In this document: piece by piece, positions 1-5,352 of the stretch
How the letters are laid out: each line of letters begins with the position of its first letter
How positions within the stretch are numbered: position 1 is the stretch's first letter
Notes under the pieces: generated by a model
Databases searched by the model: none
Told to the model about the DNA's origin: nothing
Seen by the model: the letters and a program-made list of their open reading frames with translations, nothing else
Assembly (NCBI GenBank): GCA_023416315.1
Contig: JAEZIA010000083.1
Span: 1 to 5,538 of the forward strand
Length of the DNA stretch: 5,538 nucleotides
Direction: 5' to 3'
Origin: Actinomycetes bacterium
GTDB lineage: Bacteria; Actinomycetota; Actinomycetes; Mycobacteriales; Mycobacteriaceae
Position numbers and translations under genes: made by a program

Positions 1-59
1 CGCCGATTGAAGTCGACGTCCTCGAGGAGGATCTCCGGACGCTCACCAGTCACAGTCAT
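1..59 (-). CDS. 5' end of an unrecognised protein (partial)
   Basis: Reading leftward from an ATG at 59-57 gives an open frame of 19 codons to the window edge, beginning MTVTGERPEILLEDVDFNR. The N-terminus is acidic and hydrophilic, with no signal peptide or membrane segment, so a cytoplasmic enzyme is likely. Short N-termini of this kind occur in actinobacterial cytochromes P450 and other catabolic enzymes, but 19 residues are too few to assign a family. No Shine-Dalgarno sequence precedes the ATG. A TANNNT box (75-70) sits so close upstream that the transcript could be nearly leaderless. The gene lies downstream of the TetR gene on the same strand across a 100-bp gap containing a strong dyad (90-108), so it may have its own regulated promoter. 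An alternative GTG start lies at 53. Confidence 0.55.
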   Translation of the reverse strand, partial: MTVTGERPEILLEDVDFNR

Positions 60-69
60 CAAGCGACCC

Positions 70-75
70 AATCTA
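70..75 (-). promoter_or_regulatory. Candidate -10 box for the gene at 59-1
   Basis: The minus strand reads TAGATT, which fits the mycobacterial TANNNT -10 pattern. Transcription would start about 7 bases further on, near position 63, leaving only a few bases before the ATG at 59. This agrees with the lack of a ribosome binding site and with the frequency of leaderless mRNAs in mycobacteria. No convincing -35 box is present. The expected -35 position falls inside the dyad at 90-108. Confidence 0.3.
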
Positions 76-89
76 GGAGTACGGGCTGT

Positions 90-108
90 CGTGCGACGTT
101 ATCGCACG
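90..108. repeat. Perfect 7-bp inverted repeat, candidate operator
   Basis: CGTGCGA CGTTA TCGCACG: two perfect 7-base arms around a 5-base centre. It lies between the end of the TetR gene and the start of the gene at 59-1, about 30 bp upstream of the latter and over the expected -35 region of its candidate promoter. There is no T-run on either side, so an operator is more likely than an intrinsic terminator, although a weak terminator after the TetR gene cannot be excluded. The sequence is not similar to the dyads at 865-902, so the same regulator need not bind both. Confidence 0.45.
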
Positions 109-141
109 GAACGCCTATTTGGGAACGAGGGTTTCCGGTTT

Positions 142-151
142 AGTGCGCACT
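142..151. repeat. Short palindrome after the TetR stop codon
   Basis: AGTGCGCACT is a perfect 10-bp palindrome starting 8 bases beyond the TetR stop codon (160-162, minus). It has no loop and no T-tract, so it is a poor terminator. Its function is unknown and it may be chance in GC-rich DNA. Confidence 0.2.
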
Positions 152-159
152 GCCAGCGG

Positions 160-825
160 TCAGGGCTGGCGCAGCTTCGCCTGGAGACCGGTGATGATCG
201 CGTCCAGGATGAACTCCAGCTGTTGCCCGTCGTCAGGGTCGTTCCCGCGGGCGGCGACCACTTGGCGCAGCACCGGGAAGTCGTCGGGATCGGTGGTGCT
301 CAGCGCGGTCGCCACTTCGCTGACGTAGGGATGTTCCCGGCTTCGGGCCAGGAAGACCGCTTCGCGGCCCGCGGCATGGCCGAGCTCGCTGACCAGGCGC
401 AGGATGTGGCCGGCGTCCTCGACCGAGAATCCGGCGTCGACGAGATTCTGCAACACCCGCTCGACGGGCTCGAGCGCTCCGAGGCCGCTGGCCGGCAGCC
501 GGAAGTACGTCACCAATTCGCCGAGCTGGACGGTGGCATCCCGAAGGGCGGTGGCGTAGCGCCGGAGCACATCGCGCCAGTCCCCACCGGTCGGCATCTC
601 GATGCGGCTCAACTCGAGGGCGAACGCGTCCACGGCGACAAGCTCGCGCAGCGCTTCCCGATCGCCGACGTGATAGTTCAGGGCTTTGGGGTCGACGCCG
701 AGGACGTCGGCGACCGCCTGCATCGTCAGCTCGTCGGGTGCCAGGGTGCGGGCAGCCGAGACGATGCGGTCACGGGTGATCTGCCGTGGCCGCCCCCGCT
801 GCCGGGGCCGCGCTGCTTCCTGCAC
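160..825 (-). CDS. TetR/AcrR-family transcriptional regulator
   Basis: This is a one-component ligand-responsive DNA-binding protein, probably a repressor acting as a dimer. In the 221-residue form, a basic N-terminal arm (RQRGRPRQITRDRI, about residues 8-21) leads into a TetR-type helix-turn-helix at about 34-53, with TMQAVADVLGV followed by the recognition helix DPKALNYHV, then DREAL. Residues from about 65 onward form an all-helical ligand domain of normal TetR length with no recognisable ligand signature. I chose the GTG at 825 because GGAAAGG (838-832) lies 6 bases upstream. An in-frame ATG at 849 adds 8 residues but has no good ribosome binding site. The gene is divergent from the molybdoenzyme/EBP-like operon and the shared gap holds two dyads, so control of that operon and of itself is likely. 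It could also control the gene at 59-1. Confidence 0.88.
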   Translation of the reverse strand: MQEAARPRQRGRPRQITRDRIVSAARTLAPDELTMQAVADVLGVDPKALNYHVGDREALRELVAVDAFALELSRIEMPTGGDWRDVLRRYATALRDATVQLGELVTYFRLPASGLGALEPVERVLQNLVDAGFSVEDAGHILRLVSELGHAAGREAVFLARSREHPYVSEVATALSTTDPDDFPVLRQVVAARGNDPDDGQQLEFILDAIITGLQAKLRQP

Positions 826-831
826 ACCAAG

Positions 832-838
832 CCTTTCC
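832..838 (-). promoter_or_regulatory. Ribosome binding site deciding the TetR start
   Basis: The minus strand reads GGAAAGG, with 6 bases before the GTG at 825. This spacing favours the GTG over the upstream in-frame ATG at 849. Confidence 0.5.
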
Positions 839-864
839 GTTCCGCACATGCCTGGCGCGTGATA

Positions 865-882
865 TTTTCCCGGTCGGGATAA
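865..882. promoter_or_regulatory. Candidate TetR operator 1
   Basis: TTTTCCCGGTCGGGATAA reads as TT-n-TCCCG-GT-CGGGA-n-AA, an 18-bp dyad with perfect 5-base inner arms and matching outer TT/AA. It lies between the divergent TetR and molybdoenzyme genes. It covers the likely -10 region of the TetR promoter and ends on the candidate -10 box (880-885) of the operon, so one bound dimer could repress both directions. Dyads of about 15-20 bp in such gaps are typical TetR operators. Binding itself is inferred. Confidence 0.5.
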
Positions 883-885
883 ATT
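880..885 (+). promoter_or_regulatory. Candidate -10 box of the molybdoenzyme operon
   Basis: TAAATT matches TANNNT. No -35 resemblance is seen 17-18 bases upstream, which is common for mycobacterial SigA promoters. The leader would be about 40 bases and would contain the second dyad (891-902). Confidence 0.3.
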
Positions 886-890
886 CGAGC

Positions 891-902
891 ACGCGACCGC
901 GT
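891..902. promoter_or_regulatory. Candidate operator 2
   Basis: ACGCG-AC-CGCGT has two perfect 5-base arms around a 2-base centre, the same geometry as the inner part of the dyad at 865-882. The two centres are 23 bp apart, about two helical turns, so two dimers could bind the same face of the DNA. The arm sequences differ (TCCCG and ACGCG), so a common regulator is uncertain. Confidence 0.35.
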
Positions 903-930
903 CAAGAGCAATAAGGACAGCGTAGGACCC

Positions 931-3132
931 ATGCCGACAACCACCCGACCTGGCATCTGCCGGATCTGTTCGGCGCACTGCGGGGTGCTCGCGACCGTCG
1001 TCGACGGGAAACTCACGAAGGTCACCGGTGACCCGGACAACCCGCTGTTCAAGGGGTACACCTGCGCCAAGGGCCGGGCACTGCCCGACATCCACAACAA
1101 CCCGGACCGGCTGTTGCACAGCCAGAAGCGCAGCGTCGACGGCGCGTACGCCGCCATCGAATCCGGCCAGGCGATGGATGAGATCGCGGCGACTCTGCAG
1201 CGGCTGATTGCGGAGTTCGGCCCCCGCTCGGTGGCGCTGTATCTGGGGACCAACGGCCTGCCGTATCCGGCGTCGGCGTTGATGGCGAACGCGTTCATCC
1301 GAGCCATCGATTCGCCGATGTTCTTCACCGCCAACACCATCGACCAACCCGGCAAGCAGATCGCTCTCGCGGCCCACGGCCACTGGCTGGGCGGTGACGT
1401 CGACTTCCACGAAGCGGATACCTGGATGCTGGTCGGCACCAATCCGCTGGTATCGAAGTCGATCGGCATTCCCGGCCAAAACCCTGGGCAGAGCCTGAAA
1501 GCGGCCATCAGCCGCGGGATGCAGCTGATCGTCATCGACCCGCGCCGGTCCCAGACCGCCGCGCGGGCGGCGATCCACCTCCAGCCGCGCCCGGGCGAAG
1601 ACGCCGCGATCCTGGCGGGGATCATCCACATCGTCATCGCCGAGGGGCTCTACGACCGACAGTTCGTCGGGGAGAACGTCGATGGCTTGGCCGCACTCGC
1701 CGAGGCGGTTTCGGCTTTCACCCCCGCATACGTCGCCGAACGCGCGGACATCGATGAGCAGCAATTGATCGATACGGCACGACTATTCGCGACCCACGGT
1801 GAGCGCGGCGGCATGGTCAACGCGGGCACCGGCGCGAACATGGCAATGCACGGCAATGTCGTCGAGTACCTGTGCCTGGCCTTGACGTCGATCTGCGGCA
1901 GGTGGCAACGCGCCGGTGAGCGGGTCACCAGACCGAACACCCTGCTGCCGGCATTCACCGCGAAGGCCCAGGCCCATCCGCCGTACGAAGGGTGGGGCTA
2001 CGGCGAACGGCTGCGGGTGCGGGGCCTGACCGATGCCGTGTGCGGGATGCCCACCGCCGCCTTGGCGGACGAGATACTGCTGGAGGGCGCCGGGCAGGTG
2101 AAGGCGCTCATCTGCATCGGTGGCAATCCGATGGCAGCGTGGCCCGATCAGCGAAAGACCCTGCGGGCGTTGGAAAGTCTGGAACTGCTCGTCACACTCG
2201 ACACCGAGATGTCGCTCACCTCGCGCCTGGCGCACTACGTGATCGCGCCGAAGATGCAGATGGAAACGCCGGCCATGACGATGGGCAGCGAGCTGATCAA
2301 GTACTACACCAGCGGCACCGGGATCCCCGCTCCCTACGCCCAGTACGTGCCACGGCTCGTGGACCCGCCACCCGGTTCGGACCTGACCGAGGAATGGCAG
2401 TTCTTCCTGGGGCTGGCCAAGCGGATGGATCTGGAGTTGTGGTTCATCAATTTCTTCGGCGGGGGTGGTGGCAGGTTCATGGAGTCACCGCCGATCGTGT
2501 GTAACTTCAACGGAGACACGCAAATCACCACTGAAGAGTTGTTCGAGAAGATGTGCGAGACGTCGCGCATCCCGCTCGCCGATGTTCGCGCCCACCCGCA
2601 CGGGCACATCTTCGATGTGGAAGCGGTTGTCGAGGAGAAAGATCCCGACTGCACCGCGAAGCTCGACGTGGGCAACGCCGTCATGCTGGCCGAACTGGCC
2701 GAGTACTTCGCGGAGGACTTCCGCGCCGCCCGGTCCGACCATGACTTTCCGTTCCGGCTGATCCCGCGGCGGCACAACAACTTCATGAACTCCTCGGGCA
2801 TCGGCCTGGGGACGCTGAACAAGGGCAAGCCCTACAACCCCACCTACATGCACCCGGACACCCTTGCGGCGCTGGGATTGAGCTCGGGTGACGTCGTGAC
2901 CGTGACTTCGCCGCACGACAGCATCCCCAGCGTGGTCGAGGCCGACGCCAGTCTGCGCCGCGACGTCGTCGCCACCCACCACGCGTTCGGCGGCCTACCC
3001 GCCGAGGACGACGAGGTGCGCGACCGGGGAAGTACCGTCGGCCGACTGATCCCGACCGAGGTCGACTACGACCGCATCACCGGCCTGCCGCGGCAGGGAA
3101 ACATACCCGTCCGTGTCACTGCGCGATCCTAG
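931..3132 (+). CDS. Molybdopterin oxidoreductase (DMSO-reductase family), substrate unknown
   Basis: This 733-residue catalytic subunit of the bis-MGD molybdenum/tungsten family moves electrons, or in rare members water, at a substrate. The N-terminus carries a [4Fe-4S] motif, C10-x2-C13-x3-C17-x27-C45, followed by K47. Cofactor-binding stretches follow in family order: VGTNPLVS (168-175), VIDPRRS, LQPRPGEDAA, then GGNPM and VIAPKMQMET further on. The C-terminal molybdopterin dinucleotide-binding domain starts near RRHNNFMNSS. There is no twin-arginine or other signal, so it should be cytoplasmic. No Cys or Sec occurs between residue 45 and the YLCLAL stretch near 315, so the usual Cys/Sec Mo ligand is absent. 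D138 in NTIDQPGKQ or A148 in LAAHG could mark that position. A Gly run (510-514) is unusual. The closest SD-like match, AGGA at 924-927, is only 3 bases from the ATG, and AAGGA at 913-917 is somewhat far. No Fe-S or heme partner gene is adjacent. Confidence 0.9.
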   Translation: MPTTTRPGICRICSAHCGVLATVVDGKLTKVTGDPDNPLFKGYTCAKGRALPDIHNNPDRLLHSQKRSVDGAYAAIESGQAMDEIAATLQRLIAEFGPRSVALYLGTNGLPYPASALMANAFIRAIDSPMFFTANTIDQPGKQIALAAHGHWLGGDVDFHEADTWMLVGTNPLVSKSIGIPGQNPGQSLKAAISRGMQLIVIDPRRSQTAARAAIHLQPRPGEDAAILAGIIHIVIAEGLYDRQFVGENVDGLAALAEAVSAFTPAYVAERADIDEQQLIDTARLFATHGERGGMVNAGTGANMAMHGNVVEYLCLALTSICGRWQRAGERVTRPNTLLPAFTAKAQAHPPYEGWGYGERLRVRGLTDAVCGMPTAALADEILLEGAGQVKALICIGGNPMAAWPDQRKTLRALESLELLVTLDTEMSLTSRLAHYVIAPKMQMETPAMTMGSELIKYYTSGTGIPAPYAQYVPRLVDPPPGSDLTEEWQFFLGLAKRMDLELWFINFFGGGGGRFMESPPIVCNFNGDTQITTEELFEKMCETSRIPLADVRAHPHGHIFDVEAVVEEKDPDCTAKLDVGNAVMLAELAEYFAEDFRAARSDHDFPFRLIPRRHNNFMNSSGIGLGTLNKGKPYNPTYMHPDTLAALGLSSGDVVTVTSPHDSIPSVVEADASLRRDVVATHHAFGGLPAEDDEVRDRGSTVGRLIPTEVDYDRITGLPRQGNIPVRVTARS

Positions 3133-3138
3133 GAAAGG
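3131..3138 (+). promoter_or_regulatory. Ribosome binding site of the EBP-like gene
   Basis: AGGAAAGG overlaps the molybdoenzyme stop codon (TAG, 3130-3132) and stands 7 bases before the ATG at 3146. This fixes the start there rather than at the upstream in-frame candidate at 3113, and points to translation coupled with the upstream gene. Confidence 0.75.
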
Positions 3139-3145
3139 TGCCGCT

Positions 3146-3919
3146 ATGACCAATGTTGTTGCGCGCGAGCCGAATCTGGTGAATCCCTGGGCGCCGCACC
3201 GGGTACGGCTCTATCTGGCGGCCGCCCTGTTCACCGGCACGGTCTTCGTCGGGATGACGATCGGGGTGGGGATCGGCCTGATCGAGCCGACGTTCACCTC
3301 GGACGTGATCGCCAATCTACTCTTCGGCATCCCCGCGATTCTCATTCCGCTCGTCCTACTCTGGGATGCCCCGGGCGAGCATCGCATGCGCGAGGAGCGG
3401 GCGGCCGAACTCACGCTGTTCTACCTGCCCTACACGGCGTTCAGCCAAATCGGCTACGAGCTGGTCTTCCTCATCGGTCACCCGCTCGGATGGTGGACGC
3501 CGACGACCGATCCCGGCATCAAGTGGCTGTGGTGGCAGTACGGGCTGGCCGACACCCGCTACGCCAGCGGCAACCCGTGGACCTTCGCCCTCGAAGTGGT
3601 CGGTGTGACCACCGGCGTCGTTGTCCTCACCATGTGGACCCGCCTTATCCGACAATCACTCCCGATCGAGAAGCGGATTCGCACGCTGTGGGTGGCATTC
3701 GCCGGTATCGCGGTGCTGATGAGCAGCACCGCGGTGTACTTCATCTCGGAGGTGGGCGCGGGTTTCTCCGACATCGGTCAGGGCGCGTTCGGGCTGTGGT
3801 TCAAGTTCATCGGCGAGAACATCCCGTTCATCGTGCTGCCGGCGCTGGTGCTGTACGCCATCCACATTCAGATCGACTACCTGACCCGCAAGGCAGCGGT
3901 TTCCGCTGCCGAGCGGTGA
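3146..3919 (+). CDS. EBP/EXPERA-like membrane protein (sterol delta8-delta7 isomerase homologue)
   Basis: This 257-residue integral membrane protein has about six hydrophobic helices: roughly 22-46, 54-74, 89-112, 147-168, 181-203 and 222-243. Helices 3-6 match human emopamil-binding protein, the enzyme that moves the sterol double bond from C8 to C7, as I recall its sequence. The matches are: E105 for the catalytic Glu of EBP helix 2; D136-T-R-Y139 for its DSRY motif; E150, exactly 14 residues after that Asp as in EBP; R169-Q170 for RQ; Y198-F-x2-E202 for YFLTE; and N225-x5-LP for N-x5-LP. Differences are Q101 where EBP has the essential His, and F228 for Trp. It also seems to have one more N-terminal helix than EBP. 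It starts 13 bases after the molybdoenzyme stop codon, so the two are probably one transcript. A substrate in the sterol or isoprenoid class is inferred. It could instead be a binding protein, like the sigma-2 receptor branch of EXPERA. Confidence 0.72.
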   Translation: MTNVVAREPNLVNPWAPHRVRLYLAAALFTGTVFVGMTIGVGIGLIEPTFTSDVIANLLFGIPAILIPLVLLWDAPGEHRMREERAAELTLFYLPYTAFSQIGYELVFLIGHPLGWWTPTTDPGIKWLWWQYGLADTRYASGNPWTFALEVVGVTTGVVVLTMWTRLIRQSLPIEKRIRTLWVAFAGIAVLMSSTAVYFISEVGAGFSDIGQGAFGLWFKFIGENIPFIVLPALVLYAIHIQIDYLTRKAAVSAAER

Positions 3920-4527
3920 CGCTTGCGCACAAGCCACCGAATCAGCCACGCAATGAGTACGACGGCCAGGCCGATGAGCAGGTACTTCTCGTAGCGGACG
4001 GCCACCGCGTACACGGCGGCGATATGGTTGCCCGCGAAGTTGCCGACAAGCACCCACAACGTCGCCCACAAGACCGCGCCAACGGCGTTGCAAGCACAGA
4101 ACCGCCACCACGGCATCTGAGCCAAAGCGGCTGCCACGCCGTTGAATTGACGTAACCCGTCGATGAACCGGGCGGTCGGGACGACGATGGTGCCCCGGTT
4201 GGCAAAGAACGACTCCACGTGCGCAAGCCGCGGCTCGGTGAGGAACACGTAGCGGCCGTAGCGCACCACCAGTGGACGGCCACCGAAGTGCCCGATCGCG
4301 TAGCCGATGTTGTCGCCGACCACCGCGGCCACGATGCCGCACGCCAGCACGGCAGCCAGACTGAGTTGTCCGGACGCTGCGTACACCCCGGCCACGATCA
4401 GGATCGTCTGGCCGGGCGCAGGGACGCCGAATCCCTCGACGCCGACCAGCCCCAGAACGGCAAGGTACCCGTAGCGGTCCAGTATCGGCGCGAGGGCCTG
4501 AAGAACTCCGGGCAGCTGCGCGGCCAT
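3877..4527 (-). CDS. DedA/SNARE-associated family membrane protein
   Basis: This 216-residue inner-membrane protein belongs to the DedA family, whose members are linked to lipid scrambling or flipping, undecaprenyl-phosphate recycling and proton-dependent homeostasis. Family marks are E31, the re-entrant loop GVPAPGQ (34-40), GDNIGYAIGHFGG (71-83), and R120-FIDGL-R126, which keeps the two spaced arginines of the family. Then come QMPWWRF (137-143) and N147-x2-GAVLW. The last helix (about 186-203) is followed by a basic tail. Two departures are Gln40 where most relatives have Asp or Glu after PG, and Asp123 where FIPG is usual. I chose Met at 4527, which gives the usual DedA length. In-frame ATGs at 4590 and 4602 would add a polar extension and run into the divergent hemerythrin gene. 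The 3' end overlaps the convergent EBP-like gene by 43 bp. Confidence 0.88.
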   Translation of the reverse strand: MAAQLPGVLQALAPILDRYGYLAVLGLVGVEGFGVPAPGQTILIVAGVYAASGQLSLAAVLACGIVAAVVGDNIGYAIGHFGGRPLVVRYGRYVFLTEPRLAHVESFFANRGTIVVPTARFIDGLRQFNGVAAALAQMPWWRFCACNAVGAVLWATLWVLVGNFAGNHIAAVYAVAVRYEKYLLIGLAVVLIAWLIRWLVRKRHRSAAETAALRVR

Positions 4528-4552
4528 CGAAGCAGCATTCCCACTCGCGGGC

Positions 4553-4578
4553 GTTTCGATCGTTGACCGGCGGGGCAA
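4553..4578 (+). promoter_or_regulatory. Weak SigF-like promoter candidate for the hemerythrin gene
   Basis: GTTT (4553-4556), 16 bases, then GGGCAA (4573-4578) partly resembles the mycobacterial SigF pattern of GTTT with GGGTAT downstream. The -10 matches at four of six bases. The transcript would start a few bases before the ATG at 4589, in line with the poor ribosome binding site there. A TTGACC at 4563-4568 is too close to the ATG to serve as a -35. The whole 61-bp divergent gap (4528-4588) shows nothing else clear. Confidence 0.22.
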
Positions 4579-4588
4579 TTCTTGGCCC

Positions 4589-5113
4589 ATGGCCGACATC
4601 ATCGATCTCGTCTACGCCGACCATGACTGGTTGAGACGCCAATTCTTCCGGCTCGACGACGCCAGGTCCGACGACGAGCTGGCAGCGATCTGGAAGACGC
4701 TCAGCGACCGCCTCGACGCCCACGCGGATGCCGAGGAGACCGTCTTCTATCCGGCGCTGCTCCAGCACGGCGGTGCCGACGACCCCGGCAATCCTGAAGG
4801 TGACCCGCAGGACGAGACCGACGACGCCATCACCGACCACAACGCGATCCGCGACGCGGTGCGCGAGTCGCGCAAGCACCAGCCGGGCACGAAGGCCTGG
4901 TTCGAGGCGGTGTTCAAGGCGCGGGAGGAGAACGGCGAGCACCTCGACGAGGAAGAGCGCGAGGCCATACCGGACTTCATCAAGAGCGCGACCTTCGAAC
5001 TGCGCCACGAGCTGGGCATGAAATGGCTGCAGTTCTACGCCGAACGTGAGTCGATCGACGGTGTCGACACCGAAGACAAAGACGCGGACGCCTACATCGA
5101 GGAGCATTCATGA
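4589..5113 (+). CDS. Hemerythrin-like (HHE) diiron protein
   Basis: This 174-residue soluble protein has a four-helix HHE fold expected to bind a non-heme diiron centre. Likely ligands are H12 (DHDWL), H45-x3-E49 (AHADAEETVFYP), H84 (DHNAIR) and H118-x3-E122 (GEHLDEEE). A further H140 lies in the last helix. Mycobacterial hemerythrin-like proteins have been tied to peroxide handling, catalase-like activity, nitric oxide and SigF-dependent stress responses. Which of these applies here is not visible. The linker DDPGNPEGDPQDE (about 64-76) is acidic and probably disordered, as is the C-terminal tail (DTEDKDADAY). The SD is weak, with GGGG about 13 bases upstream, and a near-leaderless start is possible. 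It is divergent from DedA and overlaps the next gene by four bases, so it leads an operon. Confidence 0.88.
   Translation: MADIIDLVYADHDWLRRQFFRLDDARSDDELAAIWKTLSDRLDAHADAEETVFYPALLQHGGADDPGNPEGDPQDETDDAITDHNAIRDAVRESRKHQPGTKAWFEAVFKAREENGEHLDEEEREAIPDFIKSATFELRHELGMKWLQFYAERESIDGVDTEDKDADAYIEEHS
5099..5104 (+). promoter_or_regulatory. Ribosome binding site of the small hypothetical gene
   Basis: GAGGAG stands 5 bases before the ATG at 5110, inside the end of the hemerythrin gene. This strong site supports the small gene being translated. Confidence 0.65.
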
Positions 5114-5352
5114 CCGACGGCAACGCGCGTATCGACGACGTCGCGCCGGGCGACGTCATCGCGCTCGACTCTGGTGGCCAGGCCTACAAGCTGGTCCACA
5201 AAGAGACCACGGAGTCGGGCTTCCTGGTCACCTTCGAAGGCGACGACGGCGAAACGTTCGATCTCGAACTGGCCGCAGGCACAACGGTCACACGATCGCT
5301 GGAATCGAAGTGGGAGTCGTCGCAGAGCCCCACCCCACACTCGCCGAATTGA
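5110..5352 (+). CDS. Small hypothetical protein, probably beta-rich
   Basis: I do not recognise a family for this 80-residue acidic protein. From about residue 8 to 60 it alternates short hydrophobic strands with turns (PGDVIAL, AYKLVHKE, GFLVTFEG, ETFDLELA, TTVTRS), suggesting a small SH3- or Tudor-like barrel. The last 15 or so residues are polar and Pro/Ser-rich and are likely disordered. There are no Cys, no signal and no membrane segment. It is real rather than a shadow frame: GAGGAG lies 5 bases before its ATG, the ATG overlaps the hemerythrin stop codon as ATGA, and its stop codon overlaps the next start as TGATG. This coupling suggests matched expression with the hemerythrin-like protein, perhaps as a partner or regulator, but nothing in the sequence proves that. 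Confidence 0.75.
   Translation: MTDGNARIDDVAPGDVIALDSGGQAYKLVHKETTESGFLVTFEGDDGETFDLELAAGTTVTRSLESKWESSQSPTPHSPN

Larger units (their letters stand above)
876..905 (-). promoter_or_regulatory. Candidate TetR gene promoter
   Basis: On the minus strand, TTGACG (905-900) resembles a -35 box. It is followed after 18 bases by TATCCC (881-876), a weak -10. The predicted start near 869 would give a leader of about 44 bases to the GTG at 825. The candidate promoter overlaps both dyads, consistent with autoregulation. Confidence 0.35.

Noticed and set aside
7..882. A 291-codon plus-strand frame at the left end
   Set aside because: It is antisense to the TetR gene, which has a clear helix-turn-helix. 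The plus-strand product is Arg/Gly/Gln-rich without family features.
931..1065. Tat signal peptide on the molybdoenzyme
   Set aside because: The N-terminus goes straight into the Fe-S cysteines after nine residues, with no RR motif or hydrophobic stretch.
160..1764. A 534-codon open frame on the minus strand
   Set aside because: Only its C-terminal part (from 825 or 849) is the TetR gene. The rest runs antisense through the molybdoenzyme and has a composition typical of GC-rich shadow frames, with no recognisable domain.
3113..3145. Upstream start at 3113 for the EBP-like gene
   Set aside because: It lies within the molybdoenzyme gene. The AGGAAAGG site spaced for the ATG at 3146 is far better.
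3146..3919. NrfD/PsrC-type quinone anchor for the molybdoenzyme
   Set aside because: It is a tempting call from context. The protein is too short for the usual eight to ten helices, and its residue pattern fits EBP/EXPERA instead.
4527..4602. DedA start at 4602 or 4590, sharing the CCATGG palindrome with the hemerythrin start
   Set aside because: A shared divergent start codon would be striking. However, the added 21-25 residues are polar and unlike DedA proteins, and they would leave no promoter space. Met at 4527 gives the usual length.
3656..5107. A 483-codon minus-strand frame
   Set aside because: It passes through the DedA gene in another frame and antisense to the hemerythrin gene. 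Both of those have convincing motifs, and this one has none.
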